The notes: a model not told the origin generated them from the sequence alone. DNA of 64,000 nt from Homalodisca vitripennis (GCF_021130785.1 NW_025776199.1:418001-482000), one strand, 5' to 3'. Shown: positions 31,822 through 46,199, counted from the stretch's first letter. A program made the numbers and translations.

Positions 31822-33117
31822 TCTAACGACTTTGGATTGTTGAATCTTAATATTCCAGAGTTATTAATATATAAATCATGCAATAATACATCCAATGACA
31901 TCAATAACAATATTTTTATTAGTAAGATCCTATGAATATTAAGTACAATGTAATACTAAAATTGGTTAACTATTACATATTATCAGGTTTGTCTAAAAAT
32001 AAAAATCACAGTTCTAAATGAAAACAATGATTATTTTTTTAACTTGCAAATTAATAAGTTCAACGTTATTCAGAATTTATATCACTCTTATTTTCCACAA
32101 AGAATTGACAAACCGTTTGGTAAATTTAAAAATGCCTTTGCAAGAAATAAAAATATTAATCAAATTATCAAACTAAAAATCAGAGCTCTCTTCTAAAATA
32201 AAATAATAAAGTTTTAAATAAAATGAAATACCACTTAGAAAAAATTAAAATAAAATTTTCACTTCTATGTACACTCAAAATACAAAATAAAATTTCAACT
32301 TCTCTTTACACTATTTGAACCGTTAACTTTCAAGTCTCTGCAATTCAGATTACAACTCTCTCTCCTAAACATTTATAAAGTTCAATTAATTTTCCATTAA
32401 TAATTCACAATAAACAGTTTCCAGTTAAATATTAATAAATTACTACTTTTCAAATCTCAATTACAGTGTTATTTAACAAAGTTCAATTTTTAAATTCGCA
32501 TTCTCTTGCAAGCATGAACCAATTGTAACTTGGTATGATTCTTATATGCTCTATTTATTGTTCTTCGAGAATAAGTTATTCAGATTGCTCTGTAGTTTCT
32601 AGGAATCTTTAAATTTTTTCCTATAAAAAAAGACAACAAAATTAATTTAATAAGAGATCAAGAAAGACTTTTTCATAAAACGTACAATAAATGTGCTTAA
32701 CCTCAAAATCAAAAACCACCTCGCGGAAAAGAATTTAAGTAAATAACGGCGCACTGCATTAACTTATCACGAAAATAACCAAAAGGAGGGCGAAAATTAT
32801 GAGCGGGCGCTTAAAATACTTCCCTTTCCAATCACCTTTGCAGGGACATCCGTGAGCTCTCTCATTGGTCCAGCTTGTATCAAACCAGGAGAACAATACT
32901 CACAATAAGACAAGTTCTAATCAATTCAAGCAGTCAACCTGCCTTCCTAAACATTTAAAACTACCCGTGCTAACTTGCCAAACGGATTACATGTTCGATT
33001 TACCCTGTCATTCACAATCCTAATCTAAAATTAAGTCCCAATATTTCGATCCCAAAATTTTTCTTTAATTTAAGTTTAATTAAAAAAATAAATCAATGTA
33101 GCTTTAAAAACGCTACA
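31822..33117 (-). repeat. LTR copy A
   Basis: 1296 bp from TCTAACGAC to GCTACA (plus-strand reading). Its left neighbour differs from that of copies B and C, which fixes this end. It aligns end to end with the other copies. Confidence 0.78.
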
Positions 33118-35441
33118 TTACTCTACTCCCCCTCCTTTACTTCTACAATACGGCCCTGAAGTTGATAATAAAAATTTAACACCAATTAGCAATTCATAAT
33201 TTTTTAAAACGTACATCATTTTATTACCCACCAATGTTTTTAGAACAACAGAACAGTTAAACAAATAGAGAATGACCGTTATAAAAGGAATGTAGGTCAA
33301 TAACTCGAGATAGCGAAGCCCTATTCCCCCTCACAATTCTAATTTTACTAACTACAACAGTTCAGTCTTTTCCAGTCAGGAATTTTGTCCTTTCCGGTCT
33401 CCACCTGTCGACGTCTAGGTATGGACAGCAGTCTCCCTCAGTCAGTGAGTGCCGCGTCTTCACACGGTCGTATGTATCGTCCCTTGATCCGTCGTGTATG
33501 GTGTAGGTCACCATCCCCTGTTATTGGGAACGCCGGTGGCCCGCGCGTGTCCGCGAGCGGTGACCCAGTTTAGTGGAGTGTCAGTGCTGTTCCGTTTCAC
33601 GTCTCCACAGCATTTCACATATAAACAGAACATTCTCTCTTACAATGACATAAGTCCCCCTTTGTCACCATTTATGTCGGATTTCAGAGCTTGAACTCGT
33701 TTTCGTTTTCAAAAATTTTAATTTTATCCAACTCAAAGATTGCTCATTCTTTCCCTTCATAAACTTTATTAAATATTTAAACCCTTTTTTTTAAATTACT
33801 AACACGTTTATTATTTACATTGGATTACAAGGGGGGGGTTGACCTGAAATTTCTTTCTCTCTTCATCTCACTTTAAACATATACAACATGAAATTGGAAC
33901 ACACAAGAATGAATGTTAGTACACTCAATAATCATAATGGTCTTTATACTAATAGCCAGACAGTATAATGGTTGTAGCCACTATTATCAATACGACATTT
34001 CTTAATTTAAAGGTCTGAGGCATGTAAATTATGCCTCTTCAATGTAAACTATTTAATTATATGTCATAAAAATCCCCTTTTCTTTTAATACCTGAAAGAA
34101 AACACAAAACCTTGAAACCTTGGCCTATGGTTACCCTCAATTATGACGTGATTTTAATATGGGGATTTTTTTTTTTTTATTTTAAAGCTGAAAGAAAAAA
34201 AATGTCCAATTGTTCTATAACTTCCCCAGTGTTTTCCCAATAAATTTCACTTAAGCGGGTCTAAATCTTGTAAATGCACTCTTTTCAAAATTTTTTAAGT
34301 CCTTGTGTGCTGTATTAATATAACTGTTCTCTGAGATAATTATCACAATCTTGTAATGGTCCGTCCAAATTTCCTAATCCAATTTTATTTTCTGTTCCAG
34401 GGTAATTTTACAAAACACTTCATCGTTAATTTAAACTTTCCGGTGGTTTTCTATATAGGGCTTAACTGCGAATTTTTTAAAAAACAGTTTATTTAAATTT
34501 TCCACCGCTTCCGCATATTTTTGACATTTATTTATTTTTTCCTTTTCAAACCCTATGCACTAAATTTTTCAAAAATTTGATTTCAAGATCCACTTTAAAT
34601 CCACTCATTGTAAGGTTTTAAAATTAAACATTAAAGAATATGCGCTATAACCCAGTACAGTCATTCCAACACACGAGTTAACTGCTTGTTGAATTATTAC
34701 TTAAATCAGAGTCCCAGATCCTGTTGCAATCGCTACAACAAGCAAGTCAAAATTGAATTAAGTTTCTTAAATATCTTTCCAGATTTGTGTTACCTCCCGC
34801 TTGGGGTTGTACGGGATTTGTAGTGATTAATATCACACCCCATTTGAAAAGATTGCCCATAATTCCTCCTGTACATTTTAGTAGCGTTTTCGCTCACATA
34901 ACTCCGGCAAAACCAAAGTTTTTTTAAAAAATATTAACTCACTAAAGTTAGAACCACCAGACCTGCAATTCACTTTCCTGAGAGCGGCACGACCCAAATG
35001 CACCATTGTGAAGTCGTCCTACATGATTAAAATGAAAAAAAAAATTTACCCCCCCCACCCGCCTTGAAGATCTAGGCAGGATGCGATAAAGGTCCAAAAC
35101 ACATCATGTAAGTACTGTAGTGGACGTGCCGAAATGCCTGCTATGCAGCTCACCACGGTCCCGCCAGTTGGTATGTTTACTCAAGTAATTCCTAAGTTAT
35201 CTACATTGTCAAATAGTAATAATTTATACACCACGGAACCTACAGTTCATAAATTAATTTCGTCCTTACTTAAAAAGTCCACTTTGAAGCCATTTTAGGT
35301 TAAGATAAATTGTAACTTAACTATCACAACTTACTAGACAACACCAGTTCTTGCCAAAGTTTTCTAACAAATTTTATAACATTTTGTATAAGTTTATTAA
35401 AAAGTTCACTGGATACTTTACAAGCAGATGGCGCGAGTCAA
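33118..35441 (-). repeat. Internal region 1 of the LTR element
   Basis: 2324 bp. It holds a purine-tract complement at 33118-33140, a GC-richer stretch (33385-33600) and a G9 run near 33832. No reading frame is shared with internal region 2, and no retroviral protein motif is visible. It ends GATGGCGCGAGTCAA at the LTR B border, where a primer site would be expected on the minus strand. I do not see a clear tRNA match. Confidence 0.65.
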
Positions 35442-36739
35442 TCTAACGACTTGGATTGTTTGATCTTAATATTCCAGATATTAATATATATAAATCAAAT
35501 CAATAATACATCCAAGACGAGATAAAATATTTTTGATTAGTAAAGATCCCTAGTGAATATTAAGTAACAATGTATTACTAAAATTGTTAACTATTACATA
35601 TTATTCTGGTTTGTCTAAAATAAAAATCACAGTCTAAATGAAACAATGGATTTATTTTTTAACTTGCAAATTAATAAGTTTCAACTTTCAGAATTTATAT
35701 CACTCATTTTCCACAAAGAATTGACAAATCCTTTTAGTAAATTTAAAAATTCCTTGGCAAAAATAAAAATATAATAAAATTATCAAACTAAAAATCAGAG
35801 CTCTCTTCAAAATAAAAATAAATAAAGTTTTTTAAAATAAAATGGACATACCACTTGGAAAATAATTAAAATAAAAATGTTCACTTCAAAGTTCACTCAA
35901 AATACAAAATAAAATTTCAACTTCTCTTTACACTAATTGAACCTAAACTTTCATGTCCCTGCATTTCAGATTACAACTCTCCTCTCTAACAAGTAAAAAG
36001 TTCAATTAATTTTCAATTAATAATTCACAATAAACAGTATTTCCAGTTTAATAGAAATAAATTACTACTTTTTCAAATCTCAATTACAGTTATTAAACAA
36101 AGTTCATTTTAATTCGCTTCTCTTGCAAGCATGAATCCAAATGTAAACTTGTGGATGATTCTTATATCTCTATTGTTCTTCGAGAATAAGTTATTCCGAT
36201 TGCTCTGTAGTTTTCTATGAATTTAATTTTTTCCTATAAAAAAAGAAACAAATTAATTTAATATCAGAACAGAAGACTTTATCAAATAAAACGTACAATC
36301 AAAGTGGTGCTTACCTCAAAATCACACGCGGAAAAAGATTTTAAGAAATACGGCGCACTGCAATTAACTTTACTCACGAAAATAACCAAAAGGAGGGCGA
36401 AAATTAAGACCGGGCGCTTAAATACTTCCCTTTCCCAATCACCTTTGCAGGACATCCGTGAGCTTCCATCATTGGGTCCAGGCTGTATCAAACCAGGAGA
36501 ACCAGATACTCACAATAATGACAAGTTCTAATCAATTCAAGCAGTCAACCTGCCTTCCTAACAATTTAAAACTACCAGTGGCTAACTTGCCAAAGGATTA
36601 CATGTTCGATTTTACCCCTGTCATTTCCACATTCTAATCTAAATTAAAGTCCCAATATTTCGATCCAAAAAAAAAAAAACATTATTTTAATTAAGTTTTA
36701 ATTAAAAAAATAAATCAATGTAGCTTTAAAAACGCTACA
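35442..36739 (-). repeat. LTR copy B
   Basis: 1298 bp middle LTR, flanked on both sides by internal sequence. It ends ...GTAGCTTTAAAAACGCTACA before CTCCCCCTCCTTTT. Confidence 0.78.
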
Positions 36740-39023
36740 TTACTCCCCCTCCTTTTACTTCTAAATACGGCCCTGAAGTGATAATAAAAAATTTAACACC
36801 AATTAGCAACTTCAAAATTTTTTTAAAACCGTACATCATTTAGTTTTTTCCCACCAATGTTTTTAGAACAGACAGAACAGTTTTAAACAAATAGAGATTG
36901 ACCGTAATAAAAGGAAAGTAGGTCAAATAACACGAGATAGCGAGCCATTCCCCTCACAATCTAATTTTACTATCTACAACAGTCAGTCTTTTCCAGTCCA
37001 AGGATTTTTGTCCTTTCCGGTCTCCTCCTCCGACGTCCTAGGTATGGAAGCAGCTCCCTCATTCCAGTGAGTGCTCGTCTTCAGGTCGTATGTATCGTCC
37101 TTGGGATCCGTCGTGTAGTGTAGGTCACCATCCCCGTTATTGGAACCGGCCGGTGGGCCGCGCGCGTGGGTCTCGCAGCGGGTGACCATTGTTTGTGAGT
37201 GTCGAGTGCTGTTCCGTTCTCGTCTCCACACACATTTCCCACATATAAACAGAACATTCTCTCTTTACAAAATGACATAAGTCCCCTTTGTCACCATTTA
37301 TGTCGGAATTTTTCAGAGCTTGTCTCGTTCGTTTTCAAAAAATTTTAATTTTTGACCAACTCAAAGATTGCTCATTCTTTCCTTCATAAACTTTATTAAA
37401 ATATTTAAGACCCTTTTATAAATTACTAACACGTTATTTACATTGGATACAAAGGGGGGGGGGGTTGACCTGAAATTCTTTCTCTCATTCTTCACTATAA
37501 ACAAATAACAACATGAAATTGGACACACAAGAAGGACTGTTAGTACATCATAATATACATGTCTTTTACTAATAGCGACAGTATAATGGTTGTAGACACT
37601 ATTATCAAATACTACATTTCTTAATTATTAAAGGTCTGAGGCCATGTAATTTATCCTCTCATGTAAATATTTATTTATAATGTCATAAAAATCCCCTTTT
37701 CTTTTAATAACCAGAAAGGAAAACACAAAACCATACTTGGGCCCTATGTTACTCCAATATGACATTTTAATATGGGATTTTTTTTTTTTATTTTATGCTG
37801 GAAAGAAAAAAAATTGTCCAATGTCTTAACTGTCCAATGTTTCAATAAATTTCACTTAAGCGGGTCTCAAAATCTTGTAAAATGGCACTCTTTTCAAAAT
37901 TATAAAGTCCATGGTGTGCTGTATTATATAACTTTTTCTCTGAGAAGATAATAATCACTAATCTTGTATGGTCCGTCAAAATGGTCCTATCCATTTATTA
38001 CTGTGTCGCTGGTATTTTTACAAAACACTGTCATCGTTAATTATAAACTTCCGTGGTTTTCTATTATAGGGCCCTTGAACTTCGAATTTTTAAAAAACTG
38101 TTTAATTAAAATTTTCCAACGCTTCCGCATATTTTTTGACATTTTTCCCTTTCGCACTAAATTTTCAAAAATTGATTCAAGTTCCAACTTTAAATCCAAC
38201 TCATTGTAAGGTTTAAAATAAACATTAAAGAATATGCGGCTATAAGCCCAGTACTGTCATTCCACACAACGAGTTAACTGCTTGTTGAATTTTACTTAAA
38301 TCAGAGTCCCAGTTCCTTTTGCAATCGCTATACAAGCAAAGTCAAAAATTGAATTAAAGTTCTTCTTAAATATCGTTCAGATTTGTGTACTACCCTGGGT
38401 GTTGAACGGGATTGTAGTGATTAATTTTCACACGCCCATTTGAAAAGATTGGCCCTTAATTTTTCCTCGCTGTTCAATTTAGTAGCGTTTTCGCTCACAA
38501 TAACCTTCCGGCCCAAACCAAAGTTTTTTACAAAAATATTACTCTCTAAAGTTAGAACACCATACCACCTGAATTCACTTTCCTGAGAGGCACGACCCAA
38601 TTGCACCTTGTGAAGTCGTCCACCGGATTAGAATGAATTTCATCCCGCCTTGAAGATCTAGGCAGAGGTCCAAACACATCCATGTAGAGTTACTGTAGTG
38701 GACGTGCCGAAATGCCTGCAGGCAGCTCAACCCGTCCCGCCAGTTGGTCTGTTTACTTCAAATACTTTACCTAAGTTTATCTACATAGTCATTAGTATAA
38801 TTTATACACCACAGGAACCACAGATCATAAATTAATTCGTCCTTACTTAAAAGTCCACTTTGATTGTGAAGCCATTTTAGGTTAAATAAATTTATCTGTA
38901 ACTATCAGCACAACTTAACTAGACAACCCAATTCTTGCCAAAGTTTTTCTAAACAAATTTTATAACAGTTTGTATAAGTTTATAAAAATTTCACTGATAC
39001 TTACCATCTAGTGGCGCAGTCAA
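36740..39023 (-). repeat. Internal region 2 of the LTR element
   Basis: 2284 bp, a copy of 33118-35441 with dozens of one-base insertions and deletions, for example a G10 run near 37446 and altered A and T runs. The minus-strand frames near 36983-37278 (RRERNSTRHSQ...) cover the segment that is also the most GC-rich in copy 1 but break in different places there. If a protein existed, it lay here. Confidence 0.65.
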
Positions 39024-40335
39024 TCTAACGACTTGGATTTGTTGATCTTAATATTCCAGAGTATTAATATATAAATCATACAATAATACATCCAAGACGA
39101 TATAAAATATTTTTGATTAGTAAAGATCCTAGTGAATATAGTACAATGTATTACTAAAATGTTACTATTACATATGATCTGGTTGTCTAATAAAAATCAC
39201 AGTTTCAACATGAAAACAATGGATTTATTTTTAACTTGCAAATCTAATAAGTCAACGTTTCAGAATTATATATCACCCGTCTATTTTCCACAGAGAATTG
39301 AACAAACCTTTTAGTAAATTTAAAAAAAAAAAAAAAAAAAATTCCCCCTTTCTTTTGGCAAAAAATAAAAATATTATAAAGTAAATCAAACTAAAAATCA
39401 AGCTCTCTTCTAAAATAAAATAATAAAGTTTTAAAATAAAAAATGAAAATACCACTTGGAAATAATTAAAATAAAAATTGTTCACTTCTAAGTTCACTCA
39501 AAATACAAAATAAAATTTCAACTTCTCTTACACTATTTGAAACCTGTAACTTTCAAGTCCTCTGCAATTCAGATTACAACTCTCTCTCTAACAATTATAA
39601 AGTTCAATTAATTTCAATTATAATTCACAATAAACAGTTCCGTTAAATATAACTAAATTACTAATTTTTCAATCTCAACTACGTTATTAACAAAGAGCAA
39701 TTTTAATTCGCTTCTCTGCTACCCATGAACCAAATGTAACTTGTATGATTCTATTATGCTCTATTGTTCTTCGAGACTAAGTTATTCAGATTGCTCTGTA
39801 GTTTCTATGAATTAATTTTTTCCTATAAAAAAAGACAACAAAATTAATTAAATATCAGATCAAGAAAGACTTTTTTCAATAAAACGTACATTAAAGTGTG
39901 CTTTCCTCAAAAGTCACCTCGCGAAAACTGAAAATTTAAGAAATACGGCGCACTGCAATTAACTTACTCACGAAAATAACCAAAAGAAGGGCGAAAATTA
40001 TGAGCGGTGCGCTTAAATACTTCCCTTTCCAATCACCTTTGCGAGGTACCATCCGTGGAGCTCTCTCATTGGTCCAGCCTGTATCAAACCAGTGAGAACA
40101 ATACACGCTCCCCCAAAAAGACAAGTTCTAATCAATTCAAGCATTCTACCTGCCTACCAAACAATTTTAAAACTACCAGTGCTACTTTGCCAAAAAGATT
40201 ACATGTTCGATTGTACCCTGTCATTTCACATCAATCTAACTAAAATTAAGTCCCAATATTTCGATCGACCAAATTTTTATTTATTTTAATTTTAAATTAA
40301 AAAAATTAAATCAATGTAGCTTTAAAAACGCTACA
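39024..40335 (-). repeat. LTR copy C
   Basis: 1312 bp. It contains an A18 run near 39324 that is absent from copies A and B. It ends GCTACA against a TA microsatellite. Confidence 0.78.
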
Positions 40336-40355
40336 ATATATATATATATATATAT

Positions 40356-40388
<33 letters not shown>
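40336..40388. repeat. TA microsatellite at the right border of the LTR array
   Basis: TA repeats with a few interruptions. This was probably the insertion target. Confidence 0.9.
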
Positions 40389-40794
40389 CATATTGGTTTT
40401 GGTACAAAATATTTTGAATATCAAATATACACCTTAAACTCGATTTTAAGAAGATAAAGATGAGTTTATATTAAAATTATATTTAAAATTCGAATTAATA
40501 ATAATTTAAAGCTCATATTATAGTAACCTGTAAGATGACTTTTAAAACAAATAAAAAAGTTTTAGTCGTCTAACGGTAAATGTTACAAGACGGCATGTAA
40601 AGAACTAATAATTGACTTATTCTAGCTGCCAAAGTACAACAAAAACAGTACACTTACCATATTTACATATAATTAACATTCTTCATTTCAAATACGTATA
40701 TAAACCCCTATAAAAATAAAACAAAATTATTCCAGGAGCCAGCAGCCAATTCGGTATGTGTAACTTTTTTTGTGTAATTATTTTTTCATAGTGT

Positions 40795-43700
40795 AACTTA
40801 AACCTTACGATTAGTTTATCTTTTAACTAACAATAATTATTCCTCGTTACCATGAAAACACAATATAAAAACTAATATTTTTGAGTATTCGTTTTAGAAC
40901 GTGGCATCCTGAGTCATTTTACTTTAAGTTGATACGGACAAAGTTAGCAGAGTTTACATTAAGTCTTTTTCCGGCCTATGTCCCCAACACCACGGCTGAA
41001 CTTCTGTGACTAACTGGAATATTCTTCATATAGATAAGTCAAAACATCACATTTTTCATTGAATATAACTCACTTAGATGTTGTCTAGTATAAATAGCTG
41101 TAGATGTTGTCTGGATATTTATTTTAAACAATTAAGCCTTGAGTTAGGATTTAGAAATTCGTGATTTTGATTTTTGTTTATAGAACAGCAGACGTATTAT
41201 AAACTACTTATTTTAATGTATATTTAGCTGTATGTAATTACTGTATGGGCACCAGCCACTACGCCACATGCATGTCCATTATCACTATCGCTGTGGCAGT
41301 ACAGTTGATTAAATATTTCAATAAATTAAAACACAACTTTTTACTCTTCAATGAAGTTATTCACGCGATTGTTTTGTATTGTTTACAATCAAAATGTGTG
41401 TGTAAGTACTCTCAAGAATTAATATTGGCTTTTTAGAATGAACTAAAGTTTGAATATTATCGAAAACACAGACAAAAGGAAAGAAAATAAACGTTGCTAG
41501 TTTACAATTGTACAATTGTAATAATAAATTTATTTATTTGTTAATTTGGAGCCACTATTGTTCGTTGCCAGAACCTGTCCTAAACTCTATCCCTTATAAT
41601 ATTTACTTTGCAAAGTATTACTTTTTTATTGTTTTAAGTGATTTACGTTCAGTATTCCTGAGCCAATTGTTATAGTTCAAGTACTTAACCAGTTTCTTGA
41701 AATTTTTTGGAAAGTTTATCCAAGATAAAAATTATTTTTGCGAGTTGTGGTTTTGATCAACATAGAAAAGCATAAATAGTGTTGAAAAATATGAAACAAT
41801 AAATTTTGTAATATGTTAAATTATATTGTACAATCTTTACATACTAAAACTCACCCCAAGACAAGTAATATATTTTAAATTATATTTAGACTTTTTAACT
41901 TAGATTTTCTCTCCCTTTTAAGCGTCTGACAAGGAGGAAATGTTACTTAAATGTCCAATATTAAGTGTAAAGACACCGGAAAATTTTTAAGAAAAGATTC
42001 CAGTTTGATATTGTCTATTAAATTCAATGCTGTGTCTGTTTAAATCCACTACAAGTAGTGTGGTTGACATCGATTTCTTCCAGGTTAATCAGTAAACTCA
42101 GATTGATTGTGTAATTTATAAGCTTTATATGAACACGTGTAGGTCACTCTCCGTTACTGTACTATCTGATTCAACTAGACAATGTTGTAAGAGCTGTACT
42201 AGTTGTTTATATTTACAAGCATTATTGTTCGTGCTTTCGTATTTGGATTTAATCTAAATATACAAATCCTAAGAGCTTTAACAGTATCTCATACCACTTG
42301 CGAGAAGCGAGGTTGCTCTGTCAACCAAAGAGTGTCATCGGACATCCACTAGTCGAGCATAGTGGAACAGGAGTTTAGAAATAAACAATGGGTTTTAGCT
42401 ACTTCAGCTATCATTAAGCTCCACATAAAGGGTAGTTTGAGTCGGAACTATATTTTTAACGTCACTAAACAGTAGGAGGAATGCATGTGTTATTCGCTCC
42501 CAAACGCTCACAGCTTTTCCTCAACCTTCTCCTCTGTAGTAGAGATTTGGGATAAATGTATACTTGCTCCAGTGTCCCTAAGAAAAGGCCGTTCTTCAAT
42601 CTATCCTTGATAAAGAAACTGAGGAATTACATGAGTGCGATATCGCTAGCCATTAATAGTGATCCCCGGCTTTTTCCCGAAACATTGATGGCGTACTGAC
42701 AGGATTTGGAATATTTACCAGTTTTCAAATCTCTTGTGTTGTTAGCACATAAAATTTCGTTTTCTACTGCTGCAACTCAAATAAATATTCAATTACGAGT
42801 TGGATCTCGTTCCGTCTCCTGTAACGTCACAAATGAATTGCCTCAGTTTATTTCTTCCATAAAGACCTCCAGGGCGTTGGTAACTGTGGTAACACAGTAT
42901 CAGTGAGAACAGGAAGGAAATTATTAACGGAGGATATTACTGAGAATATTAAATAAAATTAAAGATTCCAAGAGGTTAATAAAAATAGAATTATTCTAAA
43001 CAGTTGGGAGATATTTGACCTGAGTGACGATCTCCCCACGCCGACTAATTATTTTATTACAAGAGGATCCAGACGTACTAGAGGCAATTTTGTTTTCATT
43101 CCATTAAAACTGTGGTAAACTTAAAACATTGCTCTACTTTGTCGTCGGTTACAGCGATTTCCAAAATGGTTCACTCTTACTATTCCAGCTGAAAAATCTA
43201 AATATTTTAAACCATATATAATTAATAATGTCAATAAACCCATTTTAGGATAAAAATAATGATCCAATTAGTTGTTTTAGTAATTGTTCAATAATTTCAA
43301 AATCCAAAAATTCATAATTAAATTGTTATACATTGATCTTTTAAAACAAAAGTAAAAATATTTTCTACAACCAGCATCTGGATGATGATTTGTTGGGACA
43401 ATGACCCTGACACATTCCTTAGTTCGTTATGTATCAATTACAAAAGATATTTTATTATAATAGTTTCTGTGTTGAGATATAAAACTTATGGGAATCCACC
43501 CACCCATACGGTATATGTAACCGCCTGACATTCAATTGTTTGACTGTAGAATTTTAAGCACAATTGCGTCTTTAAAAGTAACGCATACGTTTTTATACAG
43601 ATTGAGTTATAAAAACATTTTACCGGTTAAATATTATAAACAAGGATTTTACACAAAGATATATTTTATTTTTAATACATTACTTCTTTATCAGACATCC

Positions 43701-44900
43701 GAGGTCGTATATATATGTATCAAGCCAACGATAACATGCCTGATTACGTAAATTGGGGGAATTTAAAATTTAGTCTTTCCAGCCAGCAACTTATCATAAA
43801 TTTTCCAACAGAGTAAAAACTCCCTCGGTCTTCAAACATTTACATGCGTGATATTTTAGCTTCCTTGAGGCAATTAAGGTTTTGCATCCTCAGGAAGATG
43901 GTTGAATAACTTGACTCCAACTTGATTAGGAAGGTGTTAAAATACGATAGATCTTTGTGGCTACCCGATAACTTTCTGGCCATAGTTTTATTCCGCTGGA
44001 GATACCTTTCAATGTAGAACTAGATGATAGGATGCTCTCTTTGTCTTGTTATGTGCAAAAATACTATTGTGCTACCAACTGCTATTGTTCGTGCACCACG
44101 TTGTGCATCTGTGCTGTGCAGTGGTGTAGATCCCTCATTCACTCATCACTTCACCCCTCATTGTAGATTCCTAGTAAACGGTTTGAAATCATCATCTGTT
44201 TGGTTTAACTCAATTCTTTACATCTTACTAAGTATTTGTGCTTCTAATGTACACGAAGAAAGAATCATGAATAAGCTCACACAGAGGGTTAGCTTGAGAT
44301 TTTTGTAAACGAAAATTCTAAATTCTCGCTAGTTCCTAAAGAGTTGTAATACTTGGAAATGTTTGAAATTTTTATTTGTAGGTTATGATTAAAATAATTA
44401 AAACTTTAGTGAACACAGTAGAACAATAATCAGCTAAATATAATAAGTTACCATGAATACGAAGTAACATTTACAAAAGAACGCTTTCATGATAGTGCTG
44501 TAATTAATTGAACACATTTGTATTGTACATGAGAAAAGAGTACGATTTTACAAAGTTATGGCTGAAAACATAACTTATGAAGACACCAAATGCAAATATT
44601 TGTGTTTAGTCTATGTTATGGATGGCGGGAAGTCCAATAGTATGGTTGTCTGGCGCAGATCAGATTCTCCTTTGAGTTTTGGATTAGCTGTGTATTGAAC
44701 GTTCTTCATCGAATTTGATGTGAACTTTGACAGGAACTTTGTAAAAGTAGCCTGAAATTGGTAAGTGTAAGTCATATCTTAAGTTAAATTTTTCAAGATA
44801 AAGAACTTATTCTGTCTCTGTCGCAAGCAATGAAGAGTAGTCAGGATACGAAATTTTTTACAAATTAATATTTTCATAGAATTATATTACCTAATTGTTC
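40795..44900. repeat. Large direct repeat, unit 3
   Basis: It begins ACTTAAACCTTACGATTAG...TTACCATGAAAACACA, as in units 1 and 5. It carries the shared TATTTAGCTGTATGTAATTACTGTATGGGCACC region near 41220, and at 44080-44110 GCTATTGTTCGTGCACCACG, matching 30183 of unit 2. The stretch 42100-43200 seems unique. It has one 66-residue frame (42706-42906, SLVLLAHKISFSTAATQINI...) that I cannot assign. Confidence 0.55.
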
Positions 44901-46199
44901 ATTTTTTTGAAATGAACAGTTTCTTTAAGTCAAAATATCACATTTAGCCTACGTTGAAATGTACTCACTTAGATGTTGTCTGAATGTTTATGTTAAACAG
45001 CAGTAAAGCCTAAGGCTTAGACTGTAGCAACTCATGAATTTGTCGTACTATGTATAGGAGAACAAAGAAATACTATAACTGAATTATTATATCGTATATT
45101 TATGTACATGCAATTACTGCATGGACTCTGGCCACTACGACACAAGAGCCCGTCTGTTATTAATGCTACCGCTATGACACAGGGTAGTAATTTTCTTGCT
45201 GTAATTGAAATTTTTTGACTGTTTTTAAATTACAATTTAATTTCAGAATCTTTAGAAGCAGGAATTTCTAAAGGTCACAATAAAACCGACTCTGATCAAT
45301 TTCCAAGTAACAGAATTATAAATTTAATCTTTTAAATTATTTAGTTTCCGTAAAATCCATATTTCTGATACCTGCTTCGAAACAAAAAGAAGCCCGCATC
45401 ACATAGACAACTGTACCAAATAAAACTTTTGACATCAATGGAATGTCAGCGTGGTTACTCGAATTTTGCAACTATTGACACAACAAAATCGATTAATTAA
45501 TTTCCTATTAGAATCAGAAATTTTTCCATCTCTCTTCTCGAAATATATAAAGTGTTTTAGAAGGAAACTAAAATATTGTTAACCGGAAACTATCGTTCAA
45601 TTTTAATGCTATTAGGTTTTTCAGCAAAATGTTAAAAGGGTATATACGAATTACCAGAGGAATTCTTAGGCCCCTTAAATACTTTAAACCACATCGGTAT
45701 TTATTTATGGATAATCCAATTGTTGAGCTTAATATCCCTGTAGAGTTTTTTTTATATATTTTGTAATGACGTAAACCTGTTACAGTTATTTATCTAGAAA
45801 TTGCTAAGGCATTAGACTATGTGGAGCAATTAAAATTTTTGCTCAAGTTGGAAAAATTAGGTTATCGGTGACCAATCACGTATTTGGCCTGCTTTTACCT
45901 CAAAGGTAAAGCATATTTACTAGATAAAACTGTCTAGTTCACAAACTTTCGTATAATATAAATTAAAATTACATTTAACCCTTGGGTCTTTACCATTCAA
46001 GGTAGGCCTATACGTTAACAGATTGAATGATGTTGTGCAAAAGGGACACTTTATTTATTTGCTGTCAACACTGTACTTTATTTCCAAAAGAATCACAGGT
46101 GTAGCAAATAAAATATTTTTGTGTTACGAATTCTTTCTTTTAATATTATACTCATACTACTTATTATGTTTTTATTATTAATTTAAAATCATGTTTCAG

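Larger units (their letters stand above)
31822..40335 (-). mobile_element. Tandem LTR element: LTR-internal-LTR-internal-LTR
   Basis: Three copies of a ~1.3 kb sequence alternate with two copies of a ~2.3 kb internal sequence, giving periods of 3620 and 3582 bp. Read on the minus strand each LTR starts TGTAGCGTTTTTAAAGCTACA and ends GTCGTTAGA. A purine tract (AAAGGAGGGGGAGTAA) directly precedes the LTR start at 33118 and 36740, as a polypurine tract should. No conserved retroelement protein is visible in either internal copy. This suggests a non-autonomous large derivative (LARD-like), or coding lost to noise: the copies differ by a great many one-base indels in homopolymers. Such an array usually arises by recombination between LTRs of two copies. 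Confidence 0.75.

Noticed and set aside
36983..37278. Gag-like protein in the LTR element
   Set aside because: The GC-rich segment gives frames in copy 2 that break in copy 1, and no knuckle, protease or RT motif accompanies them.
39000..39024. TGGCGCAGTCAA at the LTR C border as a primer binding site
   Set aside because: On the strand implied by the polypurine tract this sequence is reversed and lacks the required TGG start after the LTR.
42706..42906. 66-residue frame as a host exon
   Set aside because: Composition is plausible but no homology, splice borders or copy support were seen.
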